Part shown: positions 7,620-16,198 of the stretch, in pieces
How the letters are laid out: every line of letters begins with the position of its first letter
How positions within the stretch are numbered: position 1 is the first letter of the stretch
NCBI RefSeq assembly: GCF_024362365.1
Contig: NZ_CP101464.1
Span: 2,294,001 to 2,358,000 of the forward strand
Length of the DNA stretch: 64,000 nt
DNA from: Janibacter sp. CX7
Lineage (GTDB): Bacteria; Actinomycetota; Actinomycetes; Actinomycetales; Dermatophilaceae
Reading direction: 5' to 3'
Notes under the pieces: model-generated
The model's database searches: none
What the model was told of the DNA's origin: nothing
Seen by the model: only the letters and a program-made list of their open reading frames with translations
Program-made: the position numbers and the translations under genes

Positions 7620-9761
7620 TCACCGGGCGACACGACCCGTCCACACGGTGAGGTGCAACGGGTCCAGCCGCTCGGGGCGGGTCGTCAGCACGTGGGGGTC
7701 CTCCATGAGGGTCGTGTCGAGCACCGTGCGCACGTCCGTCGCGCCGATGTCGTCCAGGCTGGCGCGCTCCCGGTGGGCCACGAGGAGCAGCCGGCCACCC
7801 CGCTCGCGCACCCGCTCGTCGAGCCGCTCGGCTGCGGCCCGCACCTGCTGCGGGTCGTCGCGCAGCCGGCCCGTCGTCGCGATGCTCGGCACGCCGCACA
7901 TGCCGCGAGTGATCTGGGTCCAGTGGTTGACCGCCCAGTCGTCGACGGCGAGGACGACGTCGCCCGGCGCGAGGGCGTCGCAATAGGTCCGGGCGGCCGC
8001 CAGTCCCCCGTCCTCGACGCGCTCCGTGCGGTGCGGCCAGGTCGCCAGGGCCGTGGGCACGGCGGTGACGGCGAGCGCGACGGCGAGGACCGCGCCGCCG
8101 ATGGCTCGCCCGTGCCGGGCACCGGCCCACCGTCCGGCCCACACGGCGCCGGCGACGGCCAGGACGATCGCGAGCGGCAGCGCGACGAGCAGGCGCCGGT
8201 CCGCCCACGGGTGGTCGGGGGTGATCCCCGGGCGCCACAGCGTGAGCAGCGTCGAGCCGGTCGTGACGACGAGGGCCGGACCCCACGACGGGAGGGGTAC
8301 CCCCTTCGCCCACCAGGTACCGAGGGCACGCCACAGGCCGGCGAGGACGACGAGCGAGATGACCACGGCCGCGGGTCCGACCCACCAGGCGAGCCAGTCG
8401 ACGGAGTGCTCGGCATAGGTGCGGCCGCCGTCGACGGGCAGGCCCAGCTCGGCCTGCATCCGGGCGACGTACATCGCGCCGGGGTCGCGGGGGTCCTGCC
8501 GCACCGTCATGACGAGCGGGCGAAGGGAGAGCCCCACCCCGACGAGGACGACGAGGGCCGGGAGGAGCACCGGCAGGCTCGACGTCACCGCGACCGGCAG
8601 CGACCAGCCGCGCCGCGAGCGCCGTAGCAGCCACCAGCACAGCAGGGACATGAGGACGACGAGCCCGACGAGCGGGACGAGGGAGGCGCCGATCTCGCCG
8701 AGGTAGCGCCAGCTCATCGCCCCGGCGACGGCGAAGCCGGCGAGCGTCGTCCCGATGGCGCCGACGAGCAGGTGCCGCCCCCAGCCACGCCCGCGGGCGA
8801 GGAGGGCGGCGGCGACGGGGATGAGCAGCATCGTCTCGCGCAGGGCGTCGATGCGCACGATCGAGGTGCCGCCGACGAGCGCGCCCGCGAGCACCGCCGC
8901 TCCGGCCCACGCCCCCGAACCCCGCAAGACCCTAGGGTTTTGCGATGTCGTGGTCCCGGAACGTCGCAAGACCCTGGGGTCTTGCGACGTGTGGGGCTCG
9001 TCGGCGGCGCGGGCGAGGAGCGTCAGGGCGAGGAAGCCCGCGGCCAGGGTCAGCCCCGCCAGCGGCTCGGAGTAGGTCGAGCGCGAGGTGTGCAACCACG
9101 GGAAGCAGAGCCCGACGAGCACAGCGGCCACCGGCGCCGCCCACGGCGCGACCGTCCGGGCGACGAGCAGCCCGATCGCGAGCAGGGCGAGACCTCCGAG
9201 GACGGCCGGCGCCCACAGGGTCGGGGTCGCTCCCCCGGCCCACCACGGCAGCGAGTAGACGAGCGCGGGGCCGGGCATGAACTGCGGCTGGACCGTCGGG
9301 TCCTGCGGCGACCCGGTCTCGTAGAAGGCCGGCGACTCCAGGGTCAGCCCCTCGTCGGCGAGCGTCTGCGGTCCGCCGATCGTCTCGGGGTCGATCGCGA
9401 CCGGCCGCACCCCGGTCTCGGCGAGGTAGATCGTCGCCTGCAGATAGCTCGCGGAGTCGCGCCGCGGCATGACCTGCTCGGAGTGCGTCACGCCGGTCCA
9501 CACGGTGACGGCGAGCACCCCGACGACGAGGGCCGCGGCCGGCGCAGGACGAAGGGGGGTCCCCCCGGGCCGCGGGAGCAGCGCCGACAGGCGCCAGGCG
9601 AGGGCCGCGGCGATGAGCGCGGTGAGCAGGCCCACGAGCGGCACCCAGGCACCCAGCCAGGCGATGACCGCCCCGGCGAAGCCGAGGAGGAGGACCCACA
9701 GCGCCGCGGTGACGACGAGACGCTCGAGCGGCGGGGCGAGATCACGCGGGGCGGGGTCCAC
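7620..9761 (-). CDS. Large polytopic membrane protein, possible GT-C glycosyltransferase
   Basis: Predicted 713 residues with about 12 hydrophobic segments and a periplasmic-type C-terminal domain of roughly 170 residues. HSEQVMPRRDSASYLQATIYLAETG fits the first extracytoplasmic loop of GT-C (ArnT/PMT-like) transferases, where an acidic residue is catalytic; the family assignment is tentative. The start GTG 9761 is chosen because TAGCGT (complement of 9769-9774) ends 7 nt upstream; a longer frame to 9875 would overlap the divergent gene. Around residues 255-280 an in-frame palindromic repeat pair (8923-8990) adds two PRVLR peptides. First gene of the minus-strand glycan operon. Confidence 0.72.
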   Translation of the reverse strand: MDPAPRDLAPPLERLVVTAALWVLLLGFAGAVIAWLGAWVPLVGLLTALIAAALAWRLSALLPRPGGTPLRPAPAAALVVGVLAVTVWTGVTHSEQVMPRRDSASYLQATIYLAETGVRPVAIDPETIGGPQTLADEGLTLESPAFYETGSPQDPTVQPQFMPGPALVYSLPWWAGGATPTLWAPAVLGGLALLAIGLLVARTVAPWAAPVAAVLVGLCFPWLHTSRSTYSEPLAGLTLAAGFLALTLLARAADEPHTSQDPRVLRRSGTTTSQNPRVLRGSGAWAGAAVLAGALVGGTSIVRIDALRETMLLIPVAAALLARGRGWGRHLLVGAIGTTLAGFAVAGAMSWRYLGEIGASLVPLVGLVVLMSLLCWWLLRRSRRGWSLPVAVTSSLPVLLPALVVLVGVGLSLRPLVMTVRQDPRDPGAMYVARMQAELGLPVDGGRTYAEHSVDWLAWWVGPAAVVISLVVLAGLWRALGTWWAKGVPLPSWGPALVVTTGSTLLTLWRPGITPDHPWADRRLLVALPLAIVLAVAGAVWAGRWAGARHGRAIGGAVLAVALAVTAVPTALATWPHRTERVEDGGLAAARTYCDALAPGDVVLAVDDWAVNHWTQITRGMCGVPSIATTGRLRDDPQQVRAAAERLDERVRERGGRLLLVAHRERASLDDIGATDVRTVLDTTLMEDPHVLTTRPERLDPLHLTVWTGRVAR
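8923..8990. repeat. Pair of GCAAGACCC palindromes inside a coding sequence
   Basis: An imperfect 22-nt palindrome (8923-8944) and a 30-nt palindrome (8961-8990) are separated by 16 nt. The shared core is GCAAGACCCTAGGGTYTTGC, also found twice at 28207-28280. Here the pair sits in frame inside the membrane-protein gene and is translated as two copies of a peptide with the core PRVLR. Confidence 0.8.
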
Positions 9762-9768
9762 GGCGGCC

Positions 9769-9804
9769 ACGCTATCCGGCGCGGGTGGGCGCGGTTCGTA
9801 GGCT
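9769..9804. promoter_or_regulatory. Divergent leaderless -10 boxes for the glycan operon and the TIGR03089 gene
   Basis: On the minus strand TAGCGT (complement of 9769-9774) is 7 nt before GTG 9761. On the plus strand TAGGCT (9799-9804) is 6 nt before ATG 9811. Neither start has a ribosome-binding site. Confidence 0.55.
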
Positions 9805-9810
9805 GGGCGC

Positions 9811-10524
9811 ATGCCCACTCCCGCAGAGGTCCTCGCCACCGTCAACCGCACCGACTCCGCCGCCCCGCGGATCACCTGCTACGACGACCAGCCGGGCCCG
9901 ACGGCCGGAGAGCGGGTCGAGCTGTCGGGCCGCGTGCTCGGCACCTGGGTGAGCAAGGCGGCCAATGCGATGCAGGAGGAGTGGGACCTCGAGCCCGGCT
10001 CGGTCGTGCGGCTCGCGATGCGCCCGCACTGGCGCCTCCTCTACTGGGCGTGGGCCGCGTGGTCCGTCGGCGCGGTCGTCGACCTCGAGGGCGCCGGCCC
10101 CGCCGACCTCGTCGTCACCGATGACCCCGAGCGGCTGCCCGACGACGCACCCGCAGTGCTCGTGACCCGGGCAGCCCTGGCCCGCCGCGCGGACGCGCCG
10201 GTCCCCGACGGGGTGATGGACGAGGCCGCCGACCTCGCGACCCACGGCGACCTCTTCACGCCCTGGGCCGAGCCCGAGGGCGACGACACCGCCCTTCGTC
10301 TGGCCGACGAGGAGACCTCCTACGCGGACGTCGTCGACATGGCCCGCTCCGGCTCGACGATCGACGACGGCGCCCGGGTGCAGCTCGTCGACCCCTCGGC
10401 CCAGGCCCTGCTCGTCACGGCCCTGGCGGTGTGGTCCGCCGGCGGCTCGCTCGTCGTCCACCTCGGTGCGGTCGACGAGGAGACCCTCGCCCGCCGGGCG
10501 CAGACGGAGGGCGTCACCGCCTGA
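9811..10524 (+). CDS. TIGR03089 family protein
   Basis: The 237-residue product belongs to the small actinobacterial family TIGR03089, which resembles the N-terminal part of acyl-CoA synthetases/adenylating enzymes. Typical segments are PRITCYDDQPGPTAGERVELSGRVLGTWVSKAANAMQ and PHWRLLYWAWAAWSVGAVVD. The C-terminal adenylation half is absent, so it is probably not an autonomous ligase; function unknown. In mycobacteria a member sits beside the LCP gene, and here an LCP gene lies about 7 kb away. The ATG is 6 nt after a TAGGCT box and appears leaderless. Confidence 0.88.
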   Translation: MPTPAEVLATVNRTDSAAPRITCYDDQPGPTAGERVELSGRVLGTWVSKAANAMQEEWDLEPGSVVRLAMRPHWRLLYWAWAAWSVGAVVDLEGAGPADLVVTDDPERLPDDAPAVLVTRAALARRADAPVPDGVMDEAADLATHGDLFTPWAEPEGDDTALRLADEETSYADVVDMARSGSTIDDGARVQLVDPSAQALLVTALAVWSAGGSLVVHLGAVDEETLARRAQTEGVTA

Positions 10525-10560
10525 GCGGTGACGCCCTCCGTCGGGGTGCCGTGCCGTGGC

Positions 10561-12171
10561 TCAGCCGCGACGCGCGCGGACCTCGCGCTCGAGGGCCTGC
10601 CACGTGACGGCCCCGACGTAGCCGGTGCGGGAGAGCCCGTGGCGGCCCTGCAGGGCACGCACGGCGTCCTGGGTGGCGGTGCCGAACTTCCCGTCCGCGG
10701 GCAGTCCGAGGTAGCGCTGCACGAGCTCGACGGGGTAGCCGGTCGAGCCGGGCTTGAGCACCGTGCGGCGGTAGGAGAGGAAGGGGTACTGCCTCGCCTC
10801 GAGGGCTGCCCAGGTGCGCTCCTCGACGATGCCCGTCTCGCGCAGGCCCGCCGACTTCTGGAAGCTGCGGACCGCCCGCTCCGTCCCGCTGCCGAAGGCG
10901 CCGTCGACGGCCACGCCGCCGAGAGCGCGCTGCAGCACCTTGACCGCGGCGCCGCGCGCGCCGGTGGCCAGGACCGTCGAGCGCAGGTCGGCGAACTCGG
11001 TCCTGGTGACGACGACCGCCGAGGCCGGCGGCGCCGAGCCCTTGGGCGTGGTGATCTTCGGGTGCTCGGTCGTGTCCTCGGTGGCCGGGGGCGTGCCGTT
11101 CTTCGTGTAGGGGACGCCGGCGAGCGCCTTCCACACGTTGTTGGTGACGATGCCGTCGACGCGCAGCTGCTTGTCGGTCTGGAAGTTGCGCACGGCCTTC
11201 TCCGTCGCGGGCCCGAAGGCGCCGTCGACGGTGATCCGCAGGGTGCGCTGCAGGGCCTTGACCGCCTCGCCCGTCGACCCGAGGCGGATCGAGGTGTTCA
11301 TGTGCTCCGCGAGGTCGCCGCCCTTGTCGTCGCCGCGGGCGGGGATCTTGCCGAGCAGGACCATGCGGTTCCACGTCGCCTCGTCGAGGACGCCGGTGAC
11401 GGGCACGCCGTTGGCCTTCTGCCAGGTCTTGAGGGCCGACTCGGTCGCCGGGCCGAAGACACCGTCGGCGGTGACGCCGATGACGCCCTGGGCCAGCTGC
11501 ACGTCGGGGCCGGAGGCGCCCACCCTCAGGGTCGGGTAGGAGTCCGGGTCGACGACCGGGCCGGCGGGGCCACCCGGGGTCGTCGTCACCCCGGTCCAGG
11601 CCTTGCCGGTCCACCACGACGTGCGCTGCATCGCGCCGTCCCAGCTGAAGGAGAAGTGGATGTGGTCGGTGTGCGGGCTGACGCCGTTGTAGGCACGCCA
11701 GCCGGCGCTCATGTTGTAGGTCCCCCAGATCTGGCGGTTCCAGATGATGTACATGATCCCGAAGCGGCGCGCCATGGCCGCCGGGCGGCCCTCGGCGTCG
11801 GGCGCGAGCAGCCAGGTGATGACGCCATCGGCGACCGCCCGCTCGTGGGGGTCGTAGGCGTTGAGCATCCAGTCGAGGGCACGGCCCTCGGAGTGCTCGG
11901 TCAGGCCGTAGTTGCAGGCCCGGGAGATGCCGTAGTTGAACTCGTCGTAGTGGTTGGCCATGAGCCGGGCGAAGGCGGTGACGCCGGGCTTGGGGTCCGG
12001 GTCGCACACCGACTGCGGGATGTATGGCGAGGCGACATCCAGCTCCTTCGGCAGGTTGTTGTTGACGGGAGGCTCCGGGACGGCGCTGGTCCGGGCGGTG
12101 GCCGCAGTGGCCGCGGGCAGGGTGAAGGCCGGGATGAGAGCGGCACCGACCAGGCGGACGGAACGTGACAC
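10561..12171 (-). CDS. Secreted protein with an M15-like/ARB_07466-type domain and four peptidoglycan-binding domains
   Basis: Predicted 536 residues. A signal peptide (VSRSVRLVGAALIPAFTLP) ends around residue 25. Residues about 45-190 resemble the ARB_07466-type domain, with the metal-ligand-like patterns HSEGRALDW and HTDHIHFSF seen in M15-like amidase folds. Four PG_binding_1 modules follow, each with a V-DG-FG-T--AV--FQ core (DGVFGPATESAL, DGAFGPATEKAV, DGAFGSGTERAV, DGKFGTATQDAV). The start is GTG 12171, with AAGGAG about 8 nt upstream. It likely acts on or anchors to cell-wall peptidoglycan. A tandem GTCAC box upstream suggests MtrA-type control. Confidence 0.85.
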   Translation of the reverse strand: MSRSVRLVGAALIPAFTLPAATAATARTSAVPEPPVNNNLPKELDVASPYIPQSVCDPDPKPGVTAFARLMANHYDEFNYGISRACNYGLTEHSEGRALDWMLNAYDPHERAVADGVITWLLAPDAEGRPAAMARRFGIMYIIWNRQIWGTYNMSAGWRAYNGVSPHTDHIHFSFSWDGAMQRTSWWTGKAWTGVTTTPGGPAGPVVDPDSYPTLRVGASGPDVQLAQGVIGVTADGVFGPATESALKTWQKANGVPVTGVLDEATWNRMVLLGKIPARGDDKGGDLAEHMNTSIRLGSTGEAVKALQRTLRITVDGAFGPATEKAVRNFQTDKQLRVDGIVTNNVWKALAGVPYTKNGTPPATEDTTEHPKITTPKGSAPPASAVVVTRTEFADLRSTVLATGARGAAVKVLQRALGGVAVDGAFGSGTERAVRSFQKSAGLRETGIVEERTWAALEARQYPFLSYRRTVLKPGSTGYPVELVQRYLGLPADGKFGTATQDAVRALQGRHGLSRTGYVGAVTWQALEREVRARRG

Positions 12172-12246
12172 GCGGAGGCTCCTTGGGTGGGAAGCGGGCA
12201 GGGGAACCCGACGGGCGGTGGCGTGGTGTCTCGTCCCGACCGTCTC

Positions 12247-12264
12247 GTCACACTCGTCACAGCG
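12247..12264. promoter_or_regulatory. Tandem 9-mer GTCACActc/GTCACAgcg, candidate MtrA box
   Basis: GTCACACTC (12247-12255) is followed directly by GTCACAGCG (12256-12264), two 9-bp direct repeats. MtrA of mycobacteria is reported to bind direct repeats of GTCACAgcg upstream of cell-wall hydrolase genes. The site lies about 76-93 bp upstream of the peptidoglycan-binding hydrolase start, with further GTCAC half sites near 12283 and 12301. Confidence 0.5.
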
Positions 12265-12455
12265 ATCCCAGACATCACAGCCAGTCACTCTTATTCCACG
12301 AGTCACACAAGACACGCCAGCCCCACTGAGCTAATTACGTCCCTGTGGTTTGGGTGCGGCGGCGACCCCGGCCGTCGACGACGAGTGGCGCGGGAGCCCC
12401 CTTCGCCCCGGGATCGGTGTGGCGGGGCCCCATCCGTGGCCACGTGGCGAGGGAC

Positions 12456-12461
12456 TACGGT
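12456..12461 (+). promoter_or_regulatory. -10 box of scoAB (leaderless)
   Basis: TACGGT ends 7 nt before the ATG at 12469, and no ribosome-binding site precedes that ATG. The rest of the gap back to 12172 holds the hydrolase promoter region and no gene. Confidence 0.5.
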
Positions 12462-12468
12462 CGGGACC

Positions 12469-13290
12469 ATGGACAAGGTCGTCTCCTCACCAGCCGAGGC
12501 CGTCGCGGACATCCCCGACGGTGCCACGCTCGCGGTGGGCGGCTTCGGGCTCTGCGGGATCCCGAGCGTGCTCATCGCCCAGCTGCAGGCGAAGGGGGTG
12601 AAGGAGCTCGAGTGCGTCTCCAACAACTGCGGCGTCGACGACTGGGGCCTGGGCCTGCTCCTCCAGGGCGGCCAGATCCGCCGGATGGTCTCCTCCTACG
12701 TCGGGGAGAACAAGGAGTTCGCCCGGCAGTACCTCTCCGGTGAGCTCGAGGTCGAGCTGACCCCCCAGGGCACCCTGGCGGAGAAGCTGCGCGCCGGCGG
12801 CGCCGGCATCGCCGGCTTCTGGACCCGCACGGGCGTCGGCACCCAGATCGCCGACGGCGGCCTGCCGTGGCGCTACGACGACGCGGGCAACATCGCGATC
12901 GCCTCCCCCGCCAAGGAGACCCGCAGCTTCGCCGTCGCCTCGCGTCAGGCCGACGGCACGACGGTGACCGAGGACCACGAGTTCGTCCTCGAGGAGGCCA
13001 TCGCCACCGACTTCGCCCTCGTGCGCGCCTGGAAGGGCGACCGTCACGGCAACCTCGTCTTCCGGACGACCTCGCGCAACTTCAACCCCCTGTGCGCCAT
13101 GGCCGGGCGGTTGACGGTCGCCGAGGTCGAGGAGCTCGTCGAGCCGGGCGAGCTCGACCCCGACGCGATCCACCTGCCCGGCATCTACGTCCAGCGGGTC
13201 GTGCCCCTGACCCCTGAGCAGGCCGCCGACAAGCGCATCGAGAAGCGCACCGTGACGACGAAGACCGACGCGACGAAGGAAGGTGCCTGA
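12469..13290 (+). CDS. scoA: 3-oxoacid CoA-transferase subunit A
   Basis: The 273-residue alpha subunit of a succinyl-CoA:3-ketoacid CoA-transferase. It carries the family segment [21 protein letters not shown] near the N-terminus, then [36 protein letters not shown] and the ending IYVQRVVPL. With subunit B it moves CoA from succinyl-CoA to acetoacetate or another 3-oxoacid, letting ketone bodies or 3-ketoacids be used. ATG 12469 is 7 nt after TACGGT, so the operon is probably leaderless; a longer frame upstream would cross the promoter region. The basic C-terminal tail is longer than usual. Forms an operon with scoB. Confidence 0.93.
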   Translation: MDKVVSSPAEAVADIPDGATLAVGGFGLCGIPSVLIAQLQAKGVKELECVSNNCGVDDWGLGLLLQGGQIRRMVSSYVGENKEFARQYLSGELEVELTPQGTLAEKLRAGGAGIAGFWTRTGVGTQIADGGLPWRYDDAGNIAIASPAKETRSFAVASRQADGTTVTEDHEFVLEEAIATDFALVRAWKGDRHGNLVFRTTSRNFNPLCAMAGRLTVAEVEELVEPGELDPDAIHLPGIYVQRVVPLTPEQAADKRIEKRTVTTKTDATKEGA

Positions 13291-13291
13291 C

Positions 13292-13930
13292 ATGGCGCGC
13301 ACCCGTGAGCAGATGGCCGCCCGCGCCGCCGCGGAGCTGTCCGACGGCGACTACGTCAACCTCGGCATCGGGCTGCCCACGCTCGTGCCCAACTACGTGC
13401 CCGACGACGTCGAGATCGTCCTGCAGTCCGAGAACGGGATCCTCGGGGTCGGGGCCTACCCCGCCGACGAGGACGTCGACGCCGACCTCATCAACGCGGG
13501 CAAGGAGACGGTGACCCTGCGCAAGGGCGCCTCGATCTTCGACTCCGCCACGAGCTTCGGCATGATCCGCGGCGGCAAGGTCGACGCGGCGATCCTCGGC
13601 GCGATGCAGGTGGCCGCCAACGGCGACATCGCCAACTGGATGATCCCCGGCAAGATGGTCAAGGGCATGGGCGGCGCGATGGACCTCGTCCACGGCGCCC
13701 GCAAGGTCTTCGTCCTCATGGAGCACGTCGCCAAGGACGGCTCGCACAAGATCCTGCAGGAGTGCGAGCTGCCCCTCACCGGCAAGGGCGTCGTCCAGCG
13801 GATCATCACCGACCTCGCCGTCATCGACGTCACGCCCGACGGGCTCGTGCTGCGCGAGGTCGCCGAGGGCGTCACCGTCGACGAGGTCGTCGAGCGCACG
13901 GGCGCCCCCCTGCGCATCGAGCTCGACTGA
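13292..13930 (+). CDS. scoB: 3-oxoacid CoA-transferase subunit B
   Basis: The 212-residue beta subunit. It contains [22 protein letters not shown] and [11 protein letters not shown], whose glutamate is the catalytic residue that forms the glutamyl-CoA thioester, then [25 protein letters not shown] and [22 protein letters not shown] 13292 is chosen over GTG 13283 because GGAAGG lies 8 nt upstream and the ATG begins one base after the scoA stop. Transcription is expected to end at the hairpin 13985-14022. Confidence 0.94.
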   Translation: MARTREQMAARAAAELSDGDYVNLGIGLPTLVPNYVPDDVEIVLQSENGILGVGAYPADEDVDADLINAGKETVTLRKGASIFDSATSFGMIRGGKVDAAILGAMQVAANGDIANWMIPGKMVKGMGGAMDLVHGARKVFVLMEHVAKDGSHKILQECELPLTGKGVVQRIITDLAVIDVTPDGLVLREVAEGVTVDEVVERTGAPLRIELD

Positions 13931-13984
13931 CGAGCCACCGACACACCGCGGGTCGCACCCGCACGGCGGGCACGGCCCGCGCCA

Positions 13985-14022
13985 CGCTCACCCGGGTCAG
14001 GCATCCCTGACCCGGGTGAGCG
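13985..14022. terminator. Bidirectional hairpin terminator with 17-bp perfect stem
   Basis: Arms CGCTCACCCGGGTCAGG (13985-14001) and its exact complement (14006-14022) flank a 4-nt loop CATC. The right arm contains the last codons of the convergent SpoIID gene. There is no T tract, as is common for GC-rich actinobacterial terminators. Confidence 0.75.
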
Positions 14023-16180
14023 TCGTCGATCCCACCCGAGCGCTCGGACCGAAGGCCACGACGGTGGGCCACTGAGGCTGGCGCTGGACGAGGGTGGTGA
14101 CCGACGCTCCCGGAGCGGTCGTGACGACGAGGACCGGCGCGCGGTAGCCCGCCGCGAGCGCGGCATCGCTCGTGCGGTCCGACGAGGTGCGGGCGAGCAC
14201 GACGCGGGTGCCGGTGTAGGAGTTGCGGAAGTACTCGGCCAGCTCCGCGGAGACGTCGCCGTGCCCGGCGCCGGCAAAGCGCATGATCCGCAGCCCGTGA
14301 CCCGTGAGGTCCTGGGCGACCGCGGTGGAGATCCGGCTCGACGGGCCGAGCAGACGCACCGTCGTCACCCCGGCGCGGCGCAGCGCCGCCCGCGACTGCC
14401 ACCCGACGCGGGTGGCGCCCGCCCACACGACCGGCTCGCGCCGCGGCCCCGCGACGGCGCCGAAGGCTCCGGCAGCCGGCACGCTCGCCTGCGTCGAGAC
14501 GCCCGCGACGGTGATCGGCCCCTGCTGGCGCATGAGGTCGACGACGGCCGCACCCGTGGCGTCCTTGTCCGCCTGGCCGACCCGGGTGACGGTGATGCCG
14601 CGCGCCCGCAGCTGGCTGACGACGGGCGACCCGACGAGGGTCGATCCCCCGACGACGTAGGCGCGGGTGATCCGCGAGCCGCGACGGTCGAGCTCGCGGA
14701 CCGTCGCCGAGGTCAGCTGCCCCCGCCCCGAGAGCAGGAGCGGCGCCCGCAGGGCACCGGCCAGGGGCCGGGCCATGACGAGGTGGGCGACGTCCTCCTC
14801 GTAGGTGCTGGCGATGACGACCGTCGACGCCGTGCTCGGCGCCGCCCGCGCGGTGGCCGCGGCGAGGTCGCTCGCGCTGCTGCCGCCCACCCGCTCGGTC
14901 GCCCGGTGGATCGACGAGGAGGACAGGCCGAGCGCCCGGCGCAGCGCCTCACCGCCGAGGCTGCGCACGGCACCGGTCGACGAGGTCGCGACGGCCGTGC
15001 GCACGGTCCCTGCCGAGGTGCGCTGGGACAGGTCGAGCCGCACGACGTCGGTCAGCCCGAAGGCCCGGGCGAGCTGGGCCCCGGTCACCGTCGTCGTCCA
15101 GCGGCGCCGGGGGTTGTCCGCGGTCGTGCTCCACGGGTCGCTCACCGAGCGCAGGTAGGGCACGGGCGTCGCGCCGGGGAAGGCGTCCTCGTTGTTGACG
15201 GTGCGGCCTCCGGAGGAGGACGAGTAGAGCGCCTCGATGAGTTGCCCGCCGTAGCGGGGGACGAAGCCGGTCGTCGCGCTGCCGCCCGCCCGCACCGCCG
15301 TCTGCCAGCGGGGCCAGAAGGAGGCCTCGCTGCCCTCGGGCACGGGTCCGTAGACCTGGTCACCGACGCCGTCGACGACGTGGCAGGCGCACTCCGCTCG
15401 CACGCCGGCCTGGACCTTGCGCAGGGCATAGCTGCGGGCCGCGGCCGCCTGCGCCTCGAGGGCCGCCTCGGGCCAGGCCCACGGCACCTCGCGCACCTGG
15501 TCGAGGTACTCGTCGGCCAGCCGCAGCTGCAGCACACCCTGGATCGTGGCCGCACCCGGTGTCGGCGTGACGACGAAGGGGGCGTGACGGTACCTCCTCG
15601 TGCCGAGCCCGAGGTCGGTGCGTGACTGGTCCCAGGTCACCTGCACCGAGGTCCCGCTCACCGAGGTCGTCGAGCAGGTCGAGCACGTGGCGGCGACCGC
15701 GCTGCCGCTGCGGCGCAGCGTGACCGACTGGCCCGCGGGCGCGGTGAGCGTGCGGCCGCCGGCGGTGACGGTCAGCTTCCCGCCGTTGGTGCCGGTGGAG
15801 CGGCCGCTCACGGTCGTCGTCGTCGCCCCGCTGACGATGTTGACGAGGATCGTCTGGGTGTCGGGCACCTGGTCGTAGGTCGTGCCGGTGTAGTAGCTCG
15901 CGAGGATCTGCCCTGCACTGCGGCCGGCCTTGGCCTGGGCGAGCGCGCCGTACTGGCTCATGCCGACCCCGTGGCCGAAGCCGCTGCCCGACAGCGTCCA
16001 GGACGCGGGGGCCGCCGAGGTCGCGGCGCTCCTGGCAGCAGCCGAGCCGGCCGCGCCGGTCGCGGCACCAGTCGGACGTGCGGAAGCCACGACCGGGGTC
16101 GCGAGCACGGCGGTCATCACGAGTGACCCCACCGCCGCGACCACGGAGCGTGCCGTACGGCCGGCGCCGAGCCTGTCCAT
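13997..16180 (-). CDS. Secreted SpoIID/LytB-domain protein with C-terminal CWB2 cell-wall-binding repeats
   Basis: Predicted 727 residues. A signal peptide (residues 1 to about 33) precedes the SpoIID core: GSGFGHGVGMSQYGALAQAKAG and ILASYYTGTTYDQV, later ARSYALRKVQAG and SSSSGGRTVNNEDAFPG. SpoIID is a lytic transglycosylase in sporulating Firmicutes; actinobacterial members lack a sporulation role and probably remodel the wall. From about residue 425 the protein has repeats typical of putative cell-wall-binding repeat 2 (PF04122), such as ERVGGSSASDLAAATARA and RAYVVGGSTLVGSPVVSQL, which would hold it at the surface. GGGGAGGA precedes the ATG at 16180. The last codons lie within the terminator stem. 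Confidence 0.88.
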   Translation of the reverse strand: MDRLGAGRTARSVVAAVGSLVMTAVLATPVVASARPTGAATGAAGSAAARSAATSAAPASWTLSGSGFGHGVGMSQYGALAQAKAGRSAGQILASYYTGTTYDQVPDTQTILVNIVSGATTTTVSGRSTGTNGGKLTVTAGGRTLTAPAGQSVTLRRSGSAVAATCSTCSTTSVSGTSVQVTWDQSRTDLGLGTRRYRHAPFVVTPTPGAATIQGVLQLRLADEYLDQVREVPWAWPEAALEAQAAAARSYALRKVQAGVRAECACHVVDGVGDQVYGPVPEGSEASFWPRWQTAVRAGGSATTGFVPRYGGQLIEALYSSSSGGRTVNNEDAFPGATPVPYLRSVSDPWSTTADNPRRRWTTTVTGAQLARAFGLTDVVRLDLSQRTSAGTVRTAVATSSTGAVRSLGGEALRRALGLSSSSIHRATERVGGSSASDLAAATARAAPSTASTVVIASTYEEDVAHLVMARPLAGALRAPLLLSGRGQLTSATVRELDRRGSRITRAYVVGGSTLVGSPVVSQLRARGITVTRVGQADKDATGAAVVDLMRQQGPITVAGVSTQASVPAAGAFGAVAGPRREPVVWAGATRVGWQSRAALRRAGVTTVRLLGPSSRISTAVAQDLTGHGLRIMRFAGAGHGDVSAELAEYFRNSYTGTRVVLARTSSDRTSDAALAAGYRAPVLVVTTAPGASVTTLVQRQPQWPTVVAFGPSARVGSTTLTRVRDA

Positions 16181-16198
16181 GGACCGAGTGTCCTCCCC

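Noticed and set aside
8923-8990. Terminator hairpins for the glycan operon
   Set aside because: The palindromes are inside a gene that continues for over 400 codons beyond them, so efficient termination is unlikely.
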